A stretch of DNA of 64,000 nucleotides, taken from NCBI RefSeq assembly GCF_024519455.1, contig NZ_JALJRY010000031.1, positions 57,908 through 121,907 on the forward strand. Direction: 5' to 3'. The translations under genes were made by a program, and so were the position numbers. Origin of the DNA: Streptomyces sp. STR69 (lineage in GTDB: Bacteria; Actinomycetota; Actinomycetes; Streptomycetales; Streptomycetaceae). The notes below the pieces were generated by a model. It saw only the letters and a list, made by a program, of their open reading frames with translations, had not been told where the DNA came from and searched no databases. Positions 1 to 8,065 of the stretch are shown piece after piece; the stretch's first letter is position 1, and each line of letters begins with the position of its first letter.

Positions 1-359
1 GTCGTTGTCCGGAAACGTGGTGTCGCAAAGTCGACGTGTCGCAGGTGACACGGCCATGTCCGCCATCCTGCCCATCGCGGAGACAGGCGACAACGGCCGG
101 GTTCGGTCGGAGGTTGAACGACAAGGTCCGGTTCTGCCTGCCGTGTCTCGTTCCCCAGCACCTGGCCCGTTAACCAGGCGCTGACAGCTCGTCCTCCTGC
201 GCCTGCCGCTTGTTCTAGGCCGATTGCCTCTCTGTCGAACACGCGGAAATCTCTGTTTGTCAGAGTAGACATTGGGGTGGGGACGTGGTTAGGGTTCTCT
301 CGTAGCCCAGAGAGACAGCAGGGCCCGGCAGACACGAACTGGCGGGCGGCAGTACATGC

Positions 360-534
360 AAGTGCAGTTCGCAGGACGGTGCGGTGGTGGAGTTGCGAAG
401 CCAGAGCGGTTGCGGGACGGCGACGCGACTGGCGACCGTACTGGGTGGCTCGCAGTGATCAGGGGCCGCCGTGAGCAGGACCGCAAGTGCAGTACCCGAA
501 AGTGCAGTTCGCGGTATCCAGCAGTGCGCAGTAC
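360..534. repeat. Reiterated AAGTGCAGT motifs
   Basis: AAGTGCAGTTCGC occurs at 360-372 and 500-512, AAGTGCAGTAC at 485-495, and the related GCAGTGCGCAGTAC at 521-534. The two full copies are exact. Spacing is uneven, so this looks like dispersed regulator sites or paired RNA segments, not a tandem array. No regulator is assigned. Confidence 0.55.
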
Positions 535-759
535 CCCACTTGTAAGCAGTTGATCCCAGAGGGAAGAACGGAGGAGCCGAGCGCCATCAGGATCGCCCGG
601 GCCGACATCTTGAACCCGGGTACCGCAGGACATCGATAGTGAGGTGGTCTCCGGTCAAGCAACCGCGATCCCAGCAGCCCCGGCAGCATGCCGGTCAGGT
701 CTGCGGAAACAGAGGGCCGGCGCCCTGTCAGGGCCGGCAGATGGTGTAGCAGTTCCTTC

Positions 760-791
760 GGGGCCTTGGTGCCAAATGGCACCAAGGCCCC
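760..791. promoter_or_regulatory. Perfect 14-bp inverted repeat upstream of the MerR-like gene
   Basis: The arms are 760-773 and 778-791, each reading GGGGCCTTGGTGCC towards the centre, separated by AAAT. The palindrome ends 26 bases before the ATG at 818 and about 14 bases before its AGAGAGG ribosome binding site. It could be a dimeric repressor operator, for example for autoregulation, or an RNA hairpin acting as attenuator or mRNA stabiliser. No T-tract follows, so a classical terminator is less likely. Confidence 0.7.
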
Positions 792-817
792 TCGACGCGT
801 TCCACAGAGAGGTGCAA

Positions 818-1153
818 ATGACAGCAGACGACTCGTTCGGCCGTATCGACGACGACGACTACCCCGCTTACACGATGGGCGGAGCCGCCGAGCTGCTCGG
901 CACCACGCAGGGCTTCCTCCGTGCTCTCGGCGAAGCCCGTCTGATCACCCCGCTCCGTTCCGCCGGCGGCCACCGCCGCTACTCCCGCTACCAGCTGCGC
1001 ATCGCGGCCCGCGCCCGGGAACTCGTCGACCACGGGACCCCCATCGAGGCCGCCTGCCGCATCATCATCCTCGAAGACCAGCTCGAAGAAGCCCGGCGCA
1101 TCAACGAAGAACACCGCAAAGCCGCCAACTCGCAGGGCGCGGCGGACGCCTGA
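818..1153 (+). CDS. MerR-like helix-turn-helix protein
   Basis: Small 111-residue DNA-binding protein. After an acidic N-terminus comes a MerR-type winged helix at about residues 15-70, with the hallmarks TMGGAAELLGTTQGFLRALG and a GGHRRYSRYQL wing. A short amphipathic tail (ILEDQLEEARRINEEH) may dimerise. No effector-binding domain follows, so this belongs to the short MerR/BldC-like class. The start ATG at 818 has AGAGAGG six bases upstream. The adjacent perfect palindrome suggests autoregulation. The target genes cannot be told from context. Confidence 0.8.
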   Translation: MTADDSFGRIDDDDYPAYTMGGAAELLGTTQGFLRALGEARLITPLRSAGGHRRYSRYQLRIAARARELVDHGTPIEAACRIIILEDQLEEARRINEEHRKAANSQGAADA

Positions 1154-1554
1154 CCCGTCGGCGGGGAAGAAACCGGCGGCAGGATTCCCGGTCGGATTCA
1201 TACGGCCGTCGGCAGAATGGCGGCCTGCCCCGCCCGGCAACGAGGGGCCGGGCTCCGGCGATGTCATCGGCGGAGCCCTTTCGCGTTCCGACGGTGTCCT
1301 TGGCCACCGCGGCCGTCCTCGCCCGCTGCGGTCCGGAACGGTCAGGCGGTCTGGGTGAGTTCGGCACGGCCGAACGGCAGCGCGAATCCGGTCGGAAGCT
1401 CGGTCTGCGTGAGCGGTTGTACCGGCGGAGCTCTTGCCCGGCTCCCCTCGTGGCGAAGGTTTCGGTGGAGGACGGCGAAGGCCTGCTCGACGGCGTAGCG
1501 GAGTTTGTGAAGCTCCGCCTGTCGTTCGCGCAGTTCAGCCGTGTGGCGTGCCTG
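1154..1554. other. 400-bp gap with a possible gene remnant on the minus strand
   Basis: No intact gene. On the minus strand, between about 1550 and 1340, one frame ending at TGA (1340-1342) reads HTAELRERQAELHKLRYAVE followed by a degenerate tail. It has good G/C third positions in its first 25 codons but no start codon of its own. It resembles the coiled-coil tail of a regulator or a transposase end. I treat it as a doubtful remnant of a lost gene. Confidence 0.3.
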
Positions 1555-2454
1555 CTACCGGTTGGCCGCGAGGAAGTTCTCCAGGATCTCGACGAACCGC
1601 GTCGGCTGCTCCTCGGCCGGGTAGTGGCCGCAGTCGTCGAGGACGATCCCCGTGACGTCGTCGGCCGCCAGCCGCATCGTCTGGGCGGCACTCTCGCCGC
1701 TCCACAGCGCGCCGCCGACGCCGAGCACCGGCAGCGTCAGCCGGGTCTTGCCGCGCTGCTCGTTCTGCGCGATCGTCTCGTCCAGCACCCGGTAGTACGC
1801 GAAGCTCGCCCGCAGTGCGCGAGGATCCGCGGTGATCGCGCCGACGTAGACGTCCACGGCGTACGTGGGGATCGCGGTCGGCGTGGCGGCCTTGGTGGCG
1901 AACTGCCAGCCGAAGAAGAGCCGTTCGCGTCCCCGGACGAGTTCCTCGTTGAGGTCGGTGAGCCGGTTGAAGCCGAACTGCCAGAGCTTCAGGTTGGCCG
2001 CGGCCGGGCCGAAGAACGGCGGGGACGGCGTGAGGCCGGGGATCACCGCTTCGACGATGGCGAGCCGGCCCACCCGCTCGGGGTCGTCGGCGGCGAGGGC
2101 GTATCCGGTCCACGTGCCGATGTCGTGGCCGACCACGTCGAACCGGTCGTGCCCGAGCGCGGCCATCAACGCGACCAGATCGGCGGCCAGCGTGCCGGCG
2201 TCGTACCCGTCGTCGGGCTTGTCGGAGAGTCCGGCCCCGCGCGAGTCGACGGCGACGACGGTGTGTTCACGGGCGAGCGCGGGCATCACCTTCCGCCAGG
2301 CGTACCAGGTCTGGGGCCAGCCGCCGATCAGCAGCAGCGCCGGGCCGTCCCCACCGGTGACCGCGTGCAGCCGCAGTCCGTTCACCTCCACGAGCCGGCT
2401 GGTGAAGACGTCGAGGAATCCGTCGGGCAGTCGCAGCGAACTCAGGGTTGTCAT
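1555..2454 (-). CDS. Alpha/beta hydrolase of the epoxide hydrolase / haloalkane dehalogenase type
   Basis: 299 residues with the complete alpha/beta hydrolase layout. The HGXP-like oxyanion segment GGWPQTWYAW is near residue 45-53, and the nucleophile elbow is VGHDIG with Asp111, so the nucleophile is an aspartate rather than a serine. The catalytic histidine is in CGHYPAEEQP, about residue 277. Asp nucleophiles in this fold are typical of epoxide hydrolases and dehalogenases, which act through an ester intermediate; the true substrate is unknown. The start MTTLSS was chosen over an in-frame ATG six codons upstream because it leaves room for the divergent promoter. A TetR gene is transcribed away from it 56 bp upstream and probably controls it. 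Confidence 0.85.
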   Translation of the reverse strand: MTTLSSLRLPDGFLDVFTSRLVEVNGLRLHAVTGGDGPALLLIGGWPQTWYAWRKVMPALAREHTVVAVDSRGAGLSDKPDDGYDAGTLAADLVALMAALGHDRFDVVGHDIGTWTGYALAADDPERVGRLAIVEAVIPGLTPSPPFFGPAAANLKLWQFGFNRLTDLNEELVRGRERLFFGWQFATKAATPTAIPTYAVDVYVGAITADPRALRASFAYYRVLDETIAQNEQRGKTRLTLPVLGVGGALWSGESAAQTMRLAADDVTGIVLDDCGHYPAEEQPTRFVEILENFLAANR

Positions 2455-2510
2455 GCCGGCGACCCTACCCATCTTTGAACGATCGGTACAAGATGTGTAG
2501 GCTGACGACC
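2455..2510. promoter_or_regulatory. Divergent promoter/operator between hydrolase and TetR
   Basis: Only 56 bp separate the two start codons. The AT-rich centre contains an imperfect palindrome around CGATCG (about 2478-2493, GAACGATCGGTAC), a likely TetR operator that would cover both promoters. Confidence 0.5.
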
Positions 2511-3119
2511 ATGGCAGGCCGCAAGCAGTTCGACGTGGACGAGGCGCTACGACGTGCGATGCACGTCTTCTGGCGCTGGGGTTATTCGGAGGCCTCGATC
2601 GATCGCCTGACCGAGGGCACGGGCCTGGGCCGGGGCTCGCTCTACGGCACCTTCGGCGACAAGAGCGCCCTCTTCCGGAAAAGCCTCCAACGGTACGCGC
2701 AGACCTACGAACCGCAGTACGAGCAGGCGCTGTCCGGCCCCCACCCGAGCCCGAGCACCGTTGTGGCCGCCTACCTGCAGGTCGCCCTGAACCGCATCGC
2801 CGACCCGACGGTCCCGGACGGCTGCCTGCTCACGGTGTCGGCAACGCAGATCCCGGCACTCGACGAGGAGGGCCGGGCGATGGTCCGCGCCATGATCGAC
2901 GGTCTGCGGGCGAGGCTGGAGCAGGCGTTGCTGGCGGCGGGGGCCGGTGAGCAGGAGGCGGTTGAGCTGGCGTTGTGCACACTGGCGACGAACAAGTCTC
3001 TGGCGGTGCTGAGCCGCGCCGGCTTCTCGGGCGAAGACCTGGCAACCGTCGCGGCAGCCGCCGCCAAGAACGCCGAGGCTGTGCCGAACCGGCCGGCCGA
3101 ACCGTCGGGGCCGCGATAG
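2511..3119 (+). CDS. TetR/AcrR family regulator
   Basis: 202 residues. The N-terminal helix-turn-helix spans about residues 10-55 (ALRRAMHVFWRWGYSEASID, then TGLGRGSLYGTFGDKSALF). The remainder is the usual all-helical ligand-binding and dimerisation domain. The C-terminal half, with a conserved cysteine in DGCLLTVSA, resembles TetR_C_16-type repressors of hydrolases and reductases. Divergent placement 56 bp from the hydrolase gene suggests it represses that gene in response to a small hydrophobic or electrophilic compound. The inducer is unknown. Confidence 0.88.
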   Translation: MAGRKQFDVDEALRRAMHVFWRWGYSEASIDRLTEGTGLGRGSLYGTFGDKSALFRKSLQRYAQTYEPQYEQALSGPHPSPSTVVAAYLQVALNRIADPTVPDGCLLTVSATQIPALDEEGRAMVRAMIDGLRARLEQALLAAGAGEQEAVELALCTLATNKSLAVLSRAGFSGEDLATVAAAAAKNAEAVPNRPAEPSGPR

Positions 3120-3140
3120 GCGGGAACGACTCCGTCGCCA

Positions 3141-3192
3141 ACGGATCCCTCCAACGGATCCCTCCAACGGATCCCTCCAACGGATCCCGCCA
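3141..3192 (+). repeat. Four tandem copies of a 13-bp unit
   Basis: The unit ACGGATCCCTCCA is repeated exactly three times (3141-3153, 3154-3166, 3167-3179), with a fourth copy at 3180-3192 carrying one T-to-G change. It lies just downstream of the TetR stop codon in non-coding DNA. Being 13 bp, it could not sit inside a reading frame without shifting it, which fits an intergenic slippage repeat. Confidence 0.95.
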
Positions 3193-3556
3193 ATGGACCG
3201 CGTGATGCCTCGTGCACACGCGCGTACCGTGCTTCTGTACGGTCCACATTCTGGGATCGGGCGGCTTGGAACCGTCCATGGGAACGACGCGAGGACTAGT
3301 CTGCTGAACAGACGTCCCAGACCCCGGCGGCATGCAGTTGCTGAACGCAGATTGCTGCGGGGTGCGGACTCCTCGTCTGTCACCCGGCGCATCCCTGGAG
3401 GGAACCGGGTTGATCCTCTGTCCTGCCGCGCAGGCTGTCGGACCGGCCGTTGCTCTGCCTCCGCCGAAAGTACGCCCCCGCCGGGAGCGCGCCCAGGGAG
3501 CCGGGACTCCGGCACCACCGCACCCGCTGCCGGATGGTCTTCCGAACCGAGGCACC
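3193..3556. other. Intergenic region before the first stress cassette
   Basis: About 360 bp with no gene supported on either strand. It must hold the promoter for the STAS - GAF/ANTAR genes that follow. I see no clean sigma-factor consensus and no strong hairpin. Confidence 0.5.
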
Positions 3557-3994
3557 ATGCCCCTGCCACAGCTCACCGTTCAGCGTCATGACTTAGGCAC
3601 ACGGGCGCTGATCACCCTGGCCGGTGAGATCGACCTCGAATCCGTGCCGTTGGTGCGTGTGTCCCTGGAACGATGCCTGCGAGAAGGTATCCGTGCCATC
3701 GACGTCGACCTCGCCTCCGTCACCTTCTGCGACTGCAGCGGGCTCAACACGTTCCTCCGCGCCGCGCAGCAGTCCGAAGCGCTCGGCGGGACCCTGCGGC
3801 TGCACCATCCGCCGACCACGCTCCTTCGGATTCTCGCCGTCGCCGACTGCGGATTCCTGCTCCTGGGCTCTCCGTCCGGCCAACCGCCACCTCCTCCTGA
3901 GGGGATCCCCGCCACGCCCGTTCCGGCCCCGGCCCCGGCCCCGGCGCGCGGCCTGGTCCGGCTGGTCTCCGCCCTTTCGGGACGCGTGCGATGA
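3557..3994 (+). CDS. STAS-domain anti-sigma factor antagonist (cassette 1)
   Basis: 145 residues. A STAS domain fills about residues 5-105 (LAGEIDLESVPLVRVSLERC and the phospho-acceptor loop VTFCDCSGLNTFL, whose serine would be phosphorylated by an anti-sigma kinase). It is followed by a Pro/Ala-rich tail (PAPAPAPA). Such proteins release sigma factors of the SigB/SigF type from their RsbW-like anti-sigma partner. The ATG at 3557 was chosen because it begins exactly at the domain; upstream in-frame codons have poor codon bias. It is the first gene of a cassette repeated in the same order at 7633-9570, on the other side of a SigF-type sigma gene. Confidence 0.85.
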   Translation: MPLPQLTVQRHDLGTRALITLAGEIDLESVPLVRVSLERCLREGIRAIDVDLASVTFCDCSGLNTFLRAAQQSEALGGTLRLHHPPTTLLRILAVADCGFLLLGSPSGQPPPPPEGIPATPVPAPAPAPARGLVRLVSALSGRVR

Positions 3995-4090
3995 CGGCCG
4001 GGCGCCGGCGCGGGCGGGAGGGACCGCTGACCAGCCGTCGGGCATCGTCCGGCACCGCGTCGGTGGACCCTGTCACGATGCCTGCGGGCG

Positions 4091-4846
4091 GTGGCCGGGG
4101 TGGGGTCTGACAGCCGCTCGGAGCGTATCCAGGTGCTGGTGGCCGAGCAGGCGGCCCGGCGCGGTGTCCGGGTCGGTGTGGTGGACGTGTGCACCGCGGC
4201 CGTGGCCGCGCTGCCGGTCGGCGGGGCGGGGCTGTCGGCGATGTCCGGGACCGCGCCGAGCCATCCGCTGTGCAGCACCGACGACATCAGCGAGCAACTG
4301 GAAGAGCTCCAGCTCACGTTGGGTGAGGGGCCGTGTGTGGATGCCTTCCGGGACGGCTCGGCCGTCCTGACACCCGATCTGCTGACCCGTGACCTGCAGG
4401 ACCATTGGATGGTGTTCGCGGATGCGGCCCTGGAAGCCGGGGCCCGCGCGGTGTTCGCGCTCCCGCTGCAGATGGGGGCGATCAGCCTGGGAGTCCTGGA
4501 CCTGTACGCCCAGGTTCCGGTCCGGTTGGACCCGGAGGAACTGGCGGACGCGTTGGCGTTCGCCGATCTCGCGACGCTGGTGCTGCTCGACGCGCGCATC
4601 GACGAGACGGGCGGGCCGCACGGTGGCCGCGTCGAGGACCTGGGCGCGTACCGGGCAGAGATCGACCAGGCGAGCGGCGTCCTGACCGTCCAGCTCGGCG
4701 TGGGCATCGAGGAGGCCTTCGTCCGGCTTCGTGGCCATGCCTTCGCGCAGGGACGCCGGCTCGCCGAGGTGGCCGCGGACGTGGTCGCCCGGCGGCTGCG
4801 TTTCTCACCGGACGCGGAGCCGGACCAAGCGGACGAGGAAACCTGA
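4091..4846 (+). CDS. GAF-ANTAR RNA-binding antiterminator protein (cassette 1, first)
   Basis: 251 residues. A GAF sensor domain covers about residues 15-165, with the typical LQLTLGEGPCVDAFRDG segment. It is followed by an ANTAR domain at about 185-240 (ASGVLTVQLGVGIEEAFVRL and ADVVARRLRF), which in this family binds paired hexaloop RNA hairpins to prevent transcription termination. Start GTG at 4091. Its closest relative in the window is the gene at 8066, with matching EELQLTLGEGP and RLAEVAADVVARRLRF-type motifs. The GAF ligand is unknown. Confidence 0.85.
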   Translation: MAGVGSDSRSERIQVLVAEQAARRGVRVGVVDVCTAAVAALPVGGAGLSAMSGTAPSHPLCSTDDISEQLEELQLTLGEGPCVDAFRDGSAVLTPDLLTRDLQDHWMVFADAALEAGARAVFALPLQMGAISLGVLDLYAQVPVRLDPEELADALAFADLATLVLLDARIDETGGPHGGRVEDLGAYRAEIDQASGVLTVQLGVGIEEAFVRLRGHAFAQGRRLAEVAADVVARRLRFSPDAEPDQADEET

Positions 4847-4925
4847 CGCAGGTGTGCAGTCCGGGAAACATGCCGTACTTCCCGCCCTTCCGGGCCGGGA
4901 CCAGTCTCGATCGAGGGTGCTCACG

Positions 4926-5642
4926 ATGGATCAACAGCTCCTGGCCAAGACGTTCGTCGAGCTGGCCGACAATCTGGTCGCCGACTTCGACCTCATCGAT
5001 TTTCTGCGCCTGCTGACCGATCGCTGCGTCGGCATGCTCGACGCGAGCGCCGCCGGCGTGCTGCTCGCCGACCGGGACGGCAAACTCCGCGTCATGGCCG
5101 CCTCCGACGAACAGGTGCGCCTGCTGGAGCTCTTCCAGCTCCAGAACGACGAAGGCCCCTGCCTCGACTGCTTCCGCACCGGCGCACCGGTGATCATCCA
5201 CGACCTGACCCGGGAGATCGACCGCTGGCCGCGCTTCGTCACGGCGGCCCACCGCAGCGGATTCGGGGCCGTACAGGCACTGCCCATGCGCCTGCGGGCG
5301 GAGACCGTGGGCGCCCTGAACCTCTTCCGCGCCGCATCCGGCCCCTTCGACCCGCTCGCCACGCACATCGCCCAGGCCCTGGCCGACGTCGCCACCATCA
5401 GCCTGCTGCAACAACGCACCGCCCACCGCAGCACGGTGCTCAACGAACAGCTGCAGGCGGCGCTGAACAGCCGGGTGCTGATCGAACAGGCCAAGGGGAA
5501 GCTCGCCGAACGCCAGGGCATCGACATGGAGCAGGCGTTCAGCGCGCTGCGCGGTTACGCCCGCGCCCACAACCGGCGCCTGTCCGACGTGGCCCGCGCC
5601 TTCGTCGACGACTCCGAACCCCTTGCCGGCCTGGGGGCCTGA
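4926..5642 (+). CDS. GAF-ANTAR RNA-binding antiterminator protein (cassette 1, second)
   Basis: 238 residues. The N-terminal helix QLLAKTFVELADNLVADFDL leads into a GAF domain (ASAAGVLLADRDGKLRVMAA and DEGPCLDCFRTG). The C-terminal ANTAR domain reads LIEQAKGKLAERQGIDMEQA and ends in LSDVARAFVDD. ATG at 4926; an upstream in-frame extension overlaps the previous gene and lacks domain similarity. It pairs with the protein at 8806, which shares this N-terminal helix and the DCFRTG/ECYRTG motif, so the order of the two GAF-ANTAR subtypes is the same in both cassettes. Confidence 0.85.
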   Translation: MDQQLLAKTFVELADNLVADFDLIDFLRLLTDRCVGMLDASAAGVLLADRDGKLRVMAASDEQVRLLELFQLQNDEGPCLDCFRTGAPVIIHDLTREIDRWPRFVTAAHRSGFGAVQALPMRLRAETVGALNLFRAASGPFDPLATHIAQALADVATISLLQQRTAHRSTVLNEQLQAALNSRVLIEQAKGKLAERQGIDMEQAFSALRGYARAHNRRLSDVARAFVDDSEPLAGLGA

Positions 5643-5687
5643 CCCACACCTCGGAGCGGGCTCGTACCGGCTCGGTGTCGACAGGCC

Positions 5688-6497
5688 CTACTCGTGGGCC
5701 TCGGCCATCACCTGGTCGCGCAGGCGTGCGCAGGTGCGGATGATCAGACGGGAGACGTACATCTGCGAGAGGCCGAGTTGCAGGGCGATGCGGTTCTGGG
5801 TCATCTCCCCGAAGAACCTCATGTAGAGGATCTGCCGTTCGCGTTCGGGCAGGGCCTGCAACAGGGGGCGCAGGGCCTCGCGGTTGATCACCCGGTCGAA
5901 GCCCGGCTCCATGGTGCCGAGGGTGTCGGCCGGCGGGCGGCTGTGACCGGAGCGGCCGGACACGTCGTCCAGGGAACTGGCGGTGAAGCTGTCCAGCGCC
6001 CCCTGGCCGAGCCGTACCTCCGCCCTGGTGAGACCCGCGTGCGTGGCGATCTCGCCGACGGAGGGCTCACGGCCGTGGAGCGAAACCCATTCGTTCCCGG
6101 CGGACCGGACCTCGCCTCGCAGCTCCTGCACGCGTCGTGGCACATGCACGCCCCAGAGGTGGTCCCGGAAGTGCCGTTTCACCTCACCGAGGATCGTCGG
6201 TACGGCATAGCTCGGGAAGGCGGTGCCGCGGCTGGGGTCGAAGCGGGTCACCGCCTTGACCAGGCCGAGTCGGGCGACCTGCTGAAGGTCCTCGAAGGAC
6301 TCGCCGCGGTGCCGGAAGCGCCGGGCGAGCCGTACGGCCATCGGTGCCCAGGCGCACACCACCTCCTGGCACAGTGCGGTCCGCTCCGGCCCGTTCGGCA
6401 GGACGGCGATACGGCGGAACGCGGCATCGGTGTCCGGGGCATCGGCATAGGCGGATGTGCTGCGTGGGCTCGGAGTGCGTGCGTGCGAGATGGGCAC
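5688..6497 (-). CDS. SigB/SigF/SigG-type stress or sporulation sigma factor
   Basis: 269 residues, the usual length for Streptomyces SigF-family sigma factors. Region 2 is clear (ARRFRHRGESFEDLQQVARL, FDPSRGTAFPSYAVPTILGE and VKRHFRD). Region 3 follows (EPSVGEIATHAGLT), then region 4 (LPERERQILYMRFFGEMTQN and IALQLGLSQMYVSRL). Start GTG at 6497 was chosen because AGGAG lies five bases upstream; an upstream ATG has no such site. The gene sits between two STAS - GAF/ANTAR cassettes, so the STAS proteins are its likely antagonist partners. No RsbW-like anti-sigma kinase is encoded nearby. Confidence 0.9.
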   Translation of the reverse strand: MPISHARTPSPRSTSAYADAPDTDAAFRRIAVLPNGPERTALCQEVVCAWAPMAVRLARRFRHRGESFEDLQQVARLGLVKAVTRFDPSRGTAFPSYAVPTILGEVKRHFRDHLWGVHVPRRVQELRGEVRSAGNEWVSLHGREPSVGEIATHAGLTRAEVRLGQGALDSFTASSLDDVSGRSGHSRPPADTLGTMEPGFDRVINREALRPLLQALPERERQILYMRFFGEMTQNRIALQLGLSQMYVSRLIIRTCARLRDQVMAEAHE

Positions 6498-6567
6498 GTG
6501 GATCTCCTGTCGATGGGGTGAGTCCCCGGACCGTTCGCGTGCGGGCAGTCCCTCCGTCCAGGGGCGA

Positions 6568-6924
6568 TCAGCGCCGCGCCAGTTGCCGTTCACCGCCCGC
6601 ACCGGGCTCGTAGGGCAGTCCGTAGTGCTTGAAGATCGCTTCCTCCTGCTCGGCGGGCAGGACGTCGTCGGTGCCGATCGAAGGGGCCTGCTTCACCAGC
6701 GTTCTGATGTAGCCGACCTTGAGGTAGTCAGGCCCGGCGATCACATCGTCGAGGGGGACGAAGACCAGGCGGTGCCGGGTGGGGAGCCCGATCCGTACGG
6801 TCGCCATGGCCGGTTCGTCGGTGGTGGTGTCCACATAGACCGCCTCCAGGACACCGATCTTGTGCGACTCGGTGTCGACGACATCGCGGTCGCGCCATTC
6901 CCGTAGGTCTGCTGCGTGAATCAT
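6568..6924 (-). CDS. PRC-barrel domain protein
   Basis: 118 residues. A PRC-barrel occupies about residues 3-80 (DLREWRDRDVVDTESHKIGV, then LEAVYVDTTTDEPAMATVRI). PRC barrels are small beta folds found in stress and RNA-processing proteins. The ATG at 6924 follows AGGGAG. It lies between the sigma factor and a small membrane protein on the same strand, probably as one stress operon. Stand-alone PRC-barrel proteins of this length are common among SigB-regulon genes of Streptomyces. The molecular role is not known. Confidence 0.8.
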   Translation of the reverse strand: MIHAADLREWRDRDVVDTESHKIGVLEAVYVDTTTDEPAMATVRIGLPTRHRLVFVPLDDVIAGPDYLKVGYIRTLVKQAPSIGTDDVLPAEQEEAIFKHYGLPYEPGAGGERQLARR

Positions 6925-6968
6925 GGTTTCTCCCTGCGTGGACGACCCGCCTGCTGCCACTCCACGGG

Positions 6969-7247
6969 TCACCTGCGGCGTTCGCGGTCCTGACGGTCCT
7001 CGCGCCGCCAGCGCGCGCGGTGCTGACGGCTGTACCGGCGGTCCCAGCGTTCCCGACGATCCCGGCGCTCCTGGTAGTCCCGGTAGTTCCCGAGGTCGGA
7101 ACCGCCGTCACGGCTCCGGCCGCCGCCACGGTCACGGCCGAGGCGGGTGAGGCCGTAGACCAGCACCGCCGCGGCCAGCCACCACAGGGGGTTGAGGAAA
7201 CCGAAGCCGAACAGGACCAGGGCGAGGATGAGGAGCAGGACGAACAC
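6969..7247 (-). CDS. Small hydrophobic membrane protein
   Basis: 92 residues. Two adjacent transmembrane segments fill the N-terminal half (VFVLLLILALVLFGFGFLNP and WWLAAAVLVYGLTRL). A strongly charged Arg/Asp/Glu-rich tail follows (RDYQERRDRRERWDRR). The GTG start at 7247 follows GGGAGG. The type is common in actinomycete stress operons as a hydrophobic protein of unknown function. It is upstream of the PRC-barrel gene by 44 bp on the same strand. Confidence 0.7.
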   Translation of the reverse strand: MFVLLLILALVLFGFGFLNPLWWLAAAVLVYGLTRLGRDRGGGRSRDGGSDLGNYRDYQERRDRRERWDRRYSRQHRARWRREDRQDRERRR

Positions 7248-7632
7248 AACGGGCCTCCCGGGAGCTGGAAACAGCGTCGATACCGGGGACTGGGGCCTCT
7301 CCTTGCAGCGTAGTCCTGCCCGAAGGCTGCGGATACCGTGCGACGTCGGACGTCTTGCCCGGTCGGTCACGAAACGACCGGCTCCCGGGCCGACCTCGAT
7401 CCGTACCACTCTCTTGCGTCTTCGCCGCCGATTCCGTCAGGAACCGACCGGGGGCGACACTTTCGACCACTCTCACGCTGACCTGGAGAGAGGGCGACGG
7501 CCCGTCCCGCCGCGCCAGTACGCTCGTCCTACGGTCCGCCCGTGACCCCGGCCCTCTCCGTACTGTCCTGTTCCGCGCAACAGAGGCCCTGCGCAAGGCG
7601 AAAGCCCCCCGGTGACAGAGGAGTTGGGTCGC
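7248..7632. promoter_or_regulatory. Divergent intergenic region of the stress cluster
   Basis: No gene supported. It must contain promoters for both the membrane-protein/PRC-barrel/sigma operon (minus) and the second STAS cassette (plus). A perfect 7-bp inverted repeat, CCGGTCG at 7359-7365 and CGACCGG at 7375-7381, lies near the middle. No promoter consensus is convincing by eye. Confidence 0.5.
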
Positions 7633-8001
7633 ATGGGCTTGCAGCACCACCTGTTCGACGAGTTGCGTGTGGTCACGGCCGGCGGCGAGCTGGACCTGAC
7701 GACCGCTCCTGCTTTCGCGCGTGACCTCGTGGACGCCCGGCACGGCGACGGGCGGCTGCTCCTCGTCGTGGATCTGTGCGGTGTCACGTTCATGGACGGC
7801 AGCGTCCTGGAGCCGCTGTGTGCGGCGTGGGAGGACTGCCATGAGCGGCTCGGCTGGCTGCGGGTCGTGCACCACCGGCCAGGCGCGAGTCTCGTGTTCC
7901 GGGCCGCCGGTCTGCAGGACCGTTTCCCGCGGTACGCGACCATCCAGGACGCCTGGCGGGACGTGCCCGCGGACCGTGCGACGGCAGACCGGGCCACGTA
8001 G
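7633..8001 (+). CDS. STAS-domain anti-sigma factor antagonist (cassette 2)
   Basis: 122 residues with a single STAS domain (LRVVTAGGELDLTTAPAFAR, phospho-acceptor loop VTFMDGSVLEPL). ATG at 7633 was chosen because AGAGGAG is eight bases upstream; a GTG seven codons earlier is possible. Unlike the first STAS protein it lacks the Pro/Ala tail. It would compete with sigma factor for an anti-sigma kinase. It heads the second copy of the STAS - GAF/ANTAR - GAF/ANTAR set. Confidence 0.85.
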   Translation: MGLQHHLFDELRVVTAGGELDLTTAPAFARDLVDARHGDGRLLLVVDLCGVTFMDGSVLEPLCAAWEDCHERLGWLRVVHHRPGASLVFRAAGLQDRFPRYATIQDAWRDVPADRATADRAT

Positions 8002-8065
8002 TGTACGGCGCAAGCCAGGCGACACCTCACCTCGAAGGGCCCCGGCCCGCGCGGGACGGAGACGG

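Larger units (their letters stand above)
1..817. other. Non-coding region and long candidate leader of the MerR-like gene
   Basis: I see no convincing gene here. The open frames on both strands lack the strong G/C third-position bias of the neighbours. From about 250 onward the sequence holds a CTCTG/CAGAG inverted repeat (251-265), a TCTCT/AGAGA inverted repeat (296-315), several AAGTGCAGT words (360-534) and a perfect 14-bp hairpin (760-791) just before the gene at 818. This density of structure suggests a long structured 5' leader or a multi-operator promoter, but no known RNA family was recognised. Confidence 0.5.

Noticed and set aside
289..785. Minus-strand frames in the first 800 bases as possible genes
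   Set aside because: Poor third-position bias, no domain, no ribosome site; the region looks like structured non-coding DNA.
1340..1550. Transposase remnant on the minus strand
   Set aside because: LRYAVEQAFAVLH loosely recalls transposase ends, but no terminal inverted repeat, catalytic residue or target duplication supports it; kept only as a doubtful gene remnant.
688..2478. A 596-residue plus-strand open frame over the MerR and hydrolase genes
   Set aside because: It is the shadow of the genes at 818 and 1555; its composition is Arg/Ala/Gly/Pro-rich without domain, and codon third positions fit the other frames.
3141..3192. CRISPR array
   Set aside because: The four 13-bp units are contiguous without spacers and no cas gene is present.
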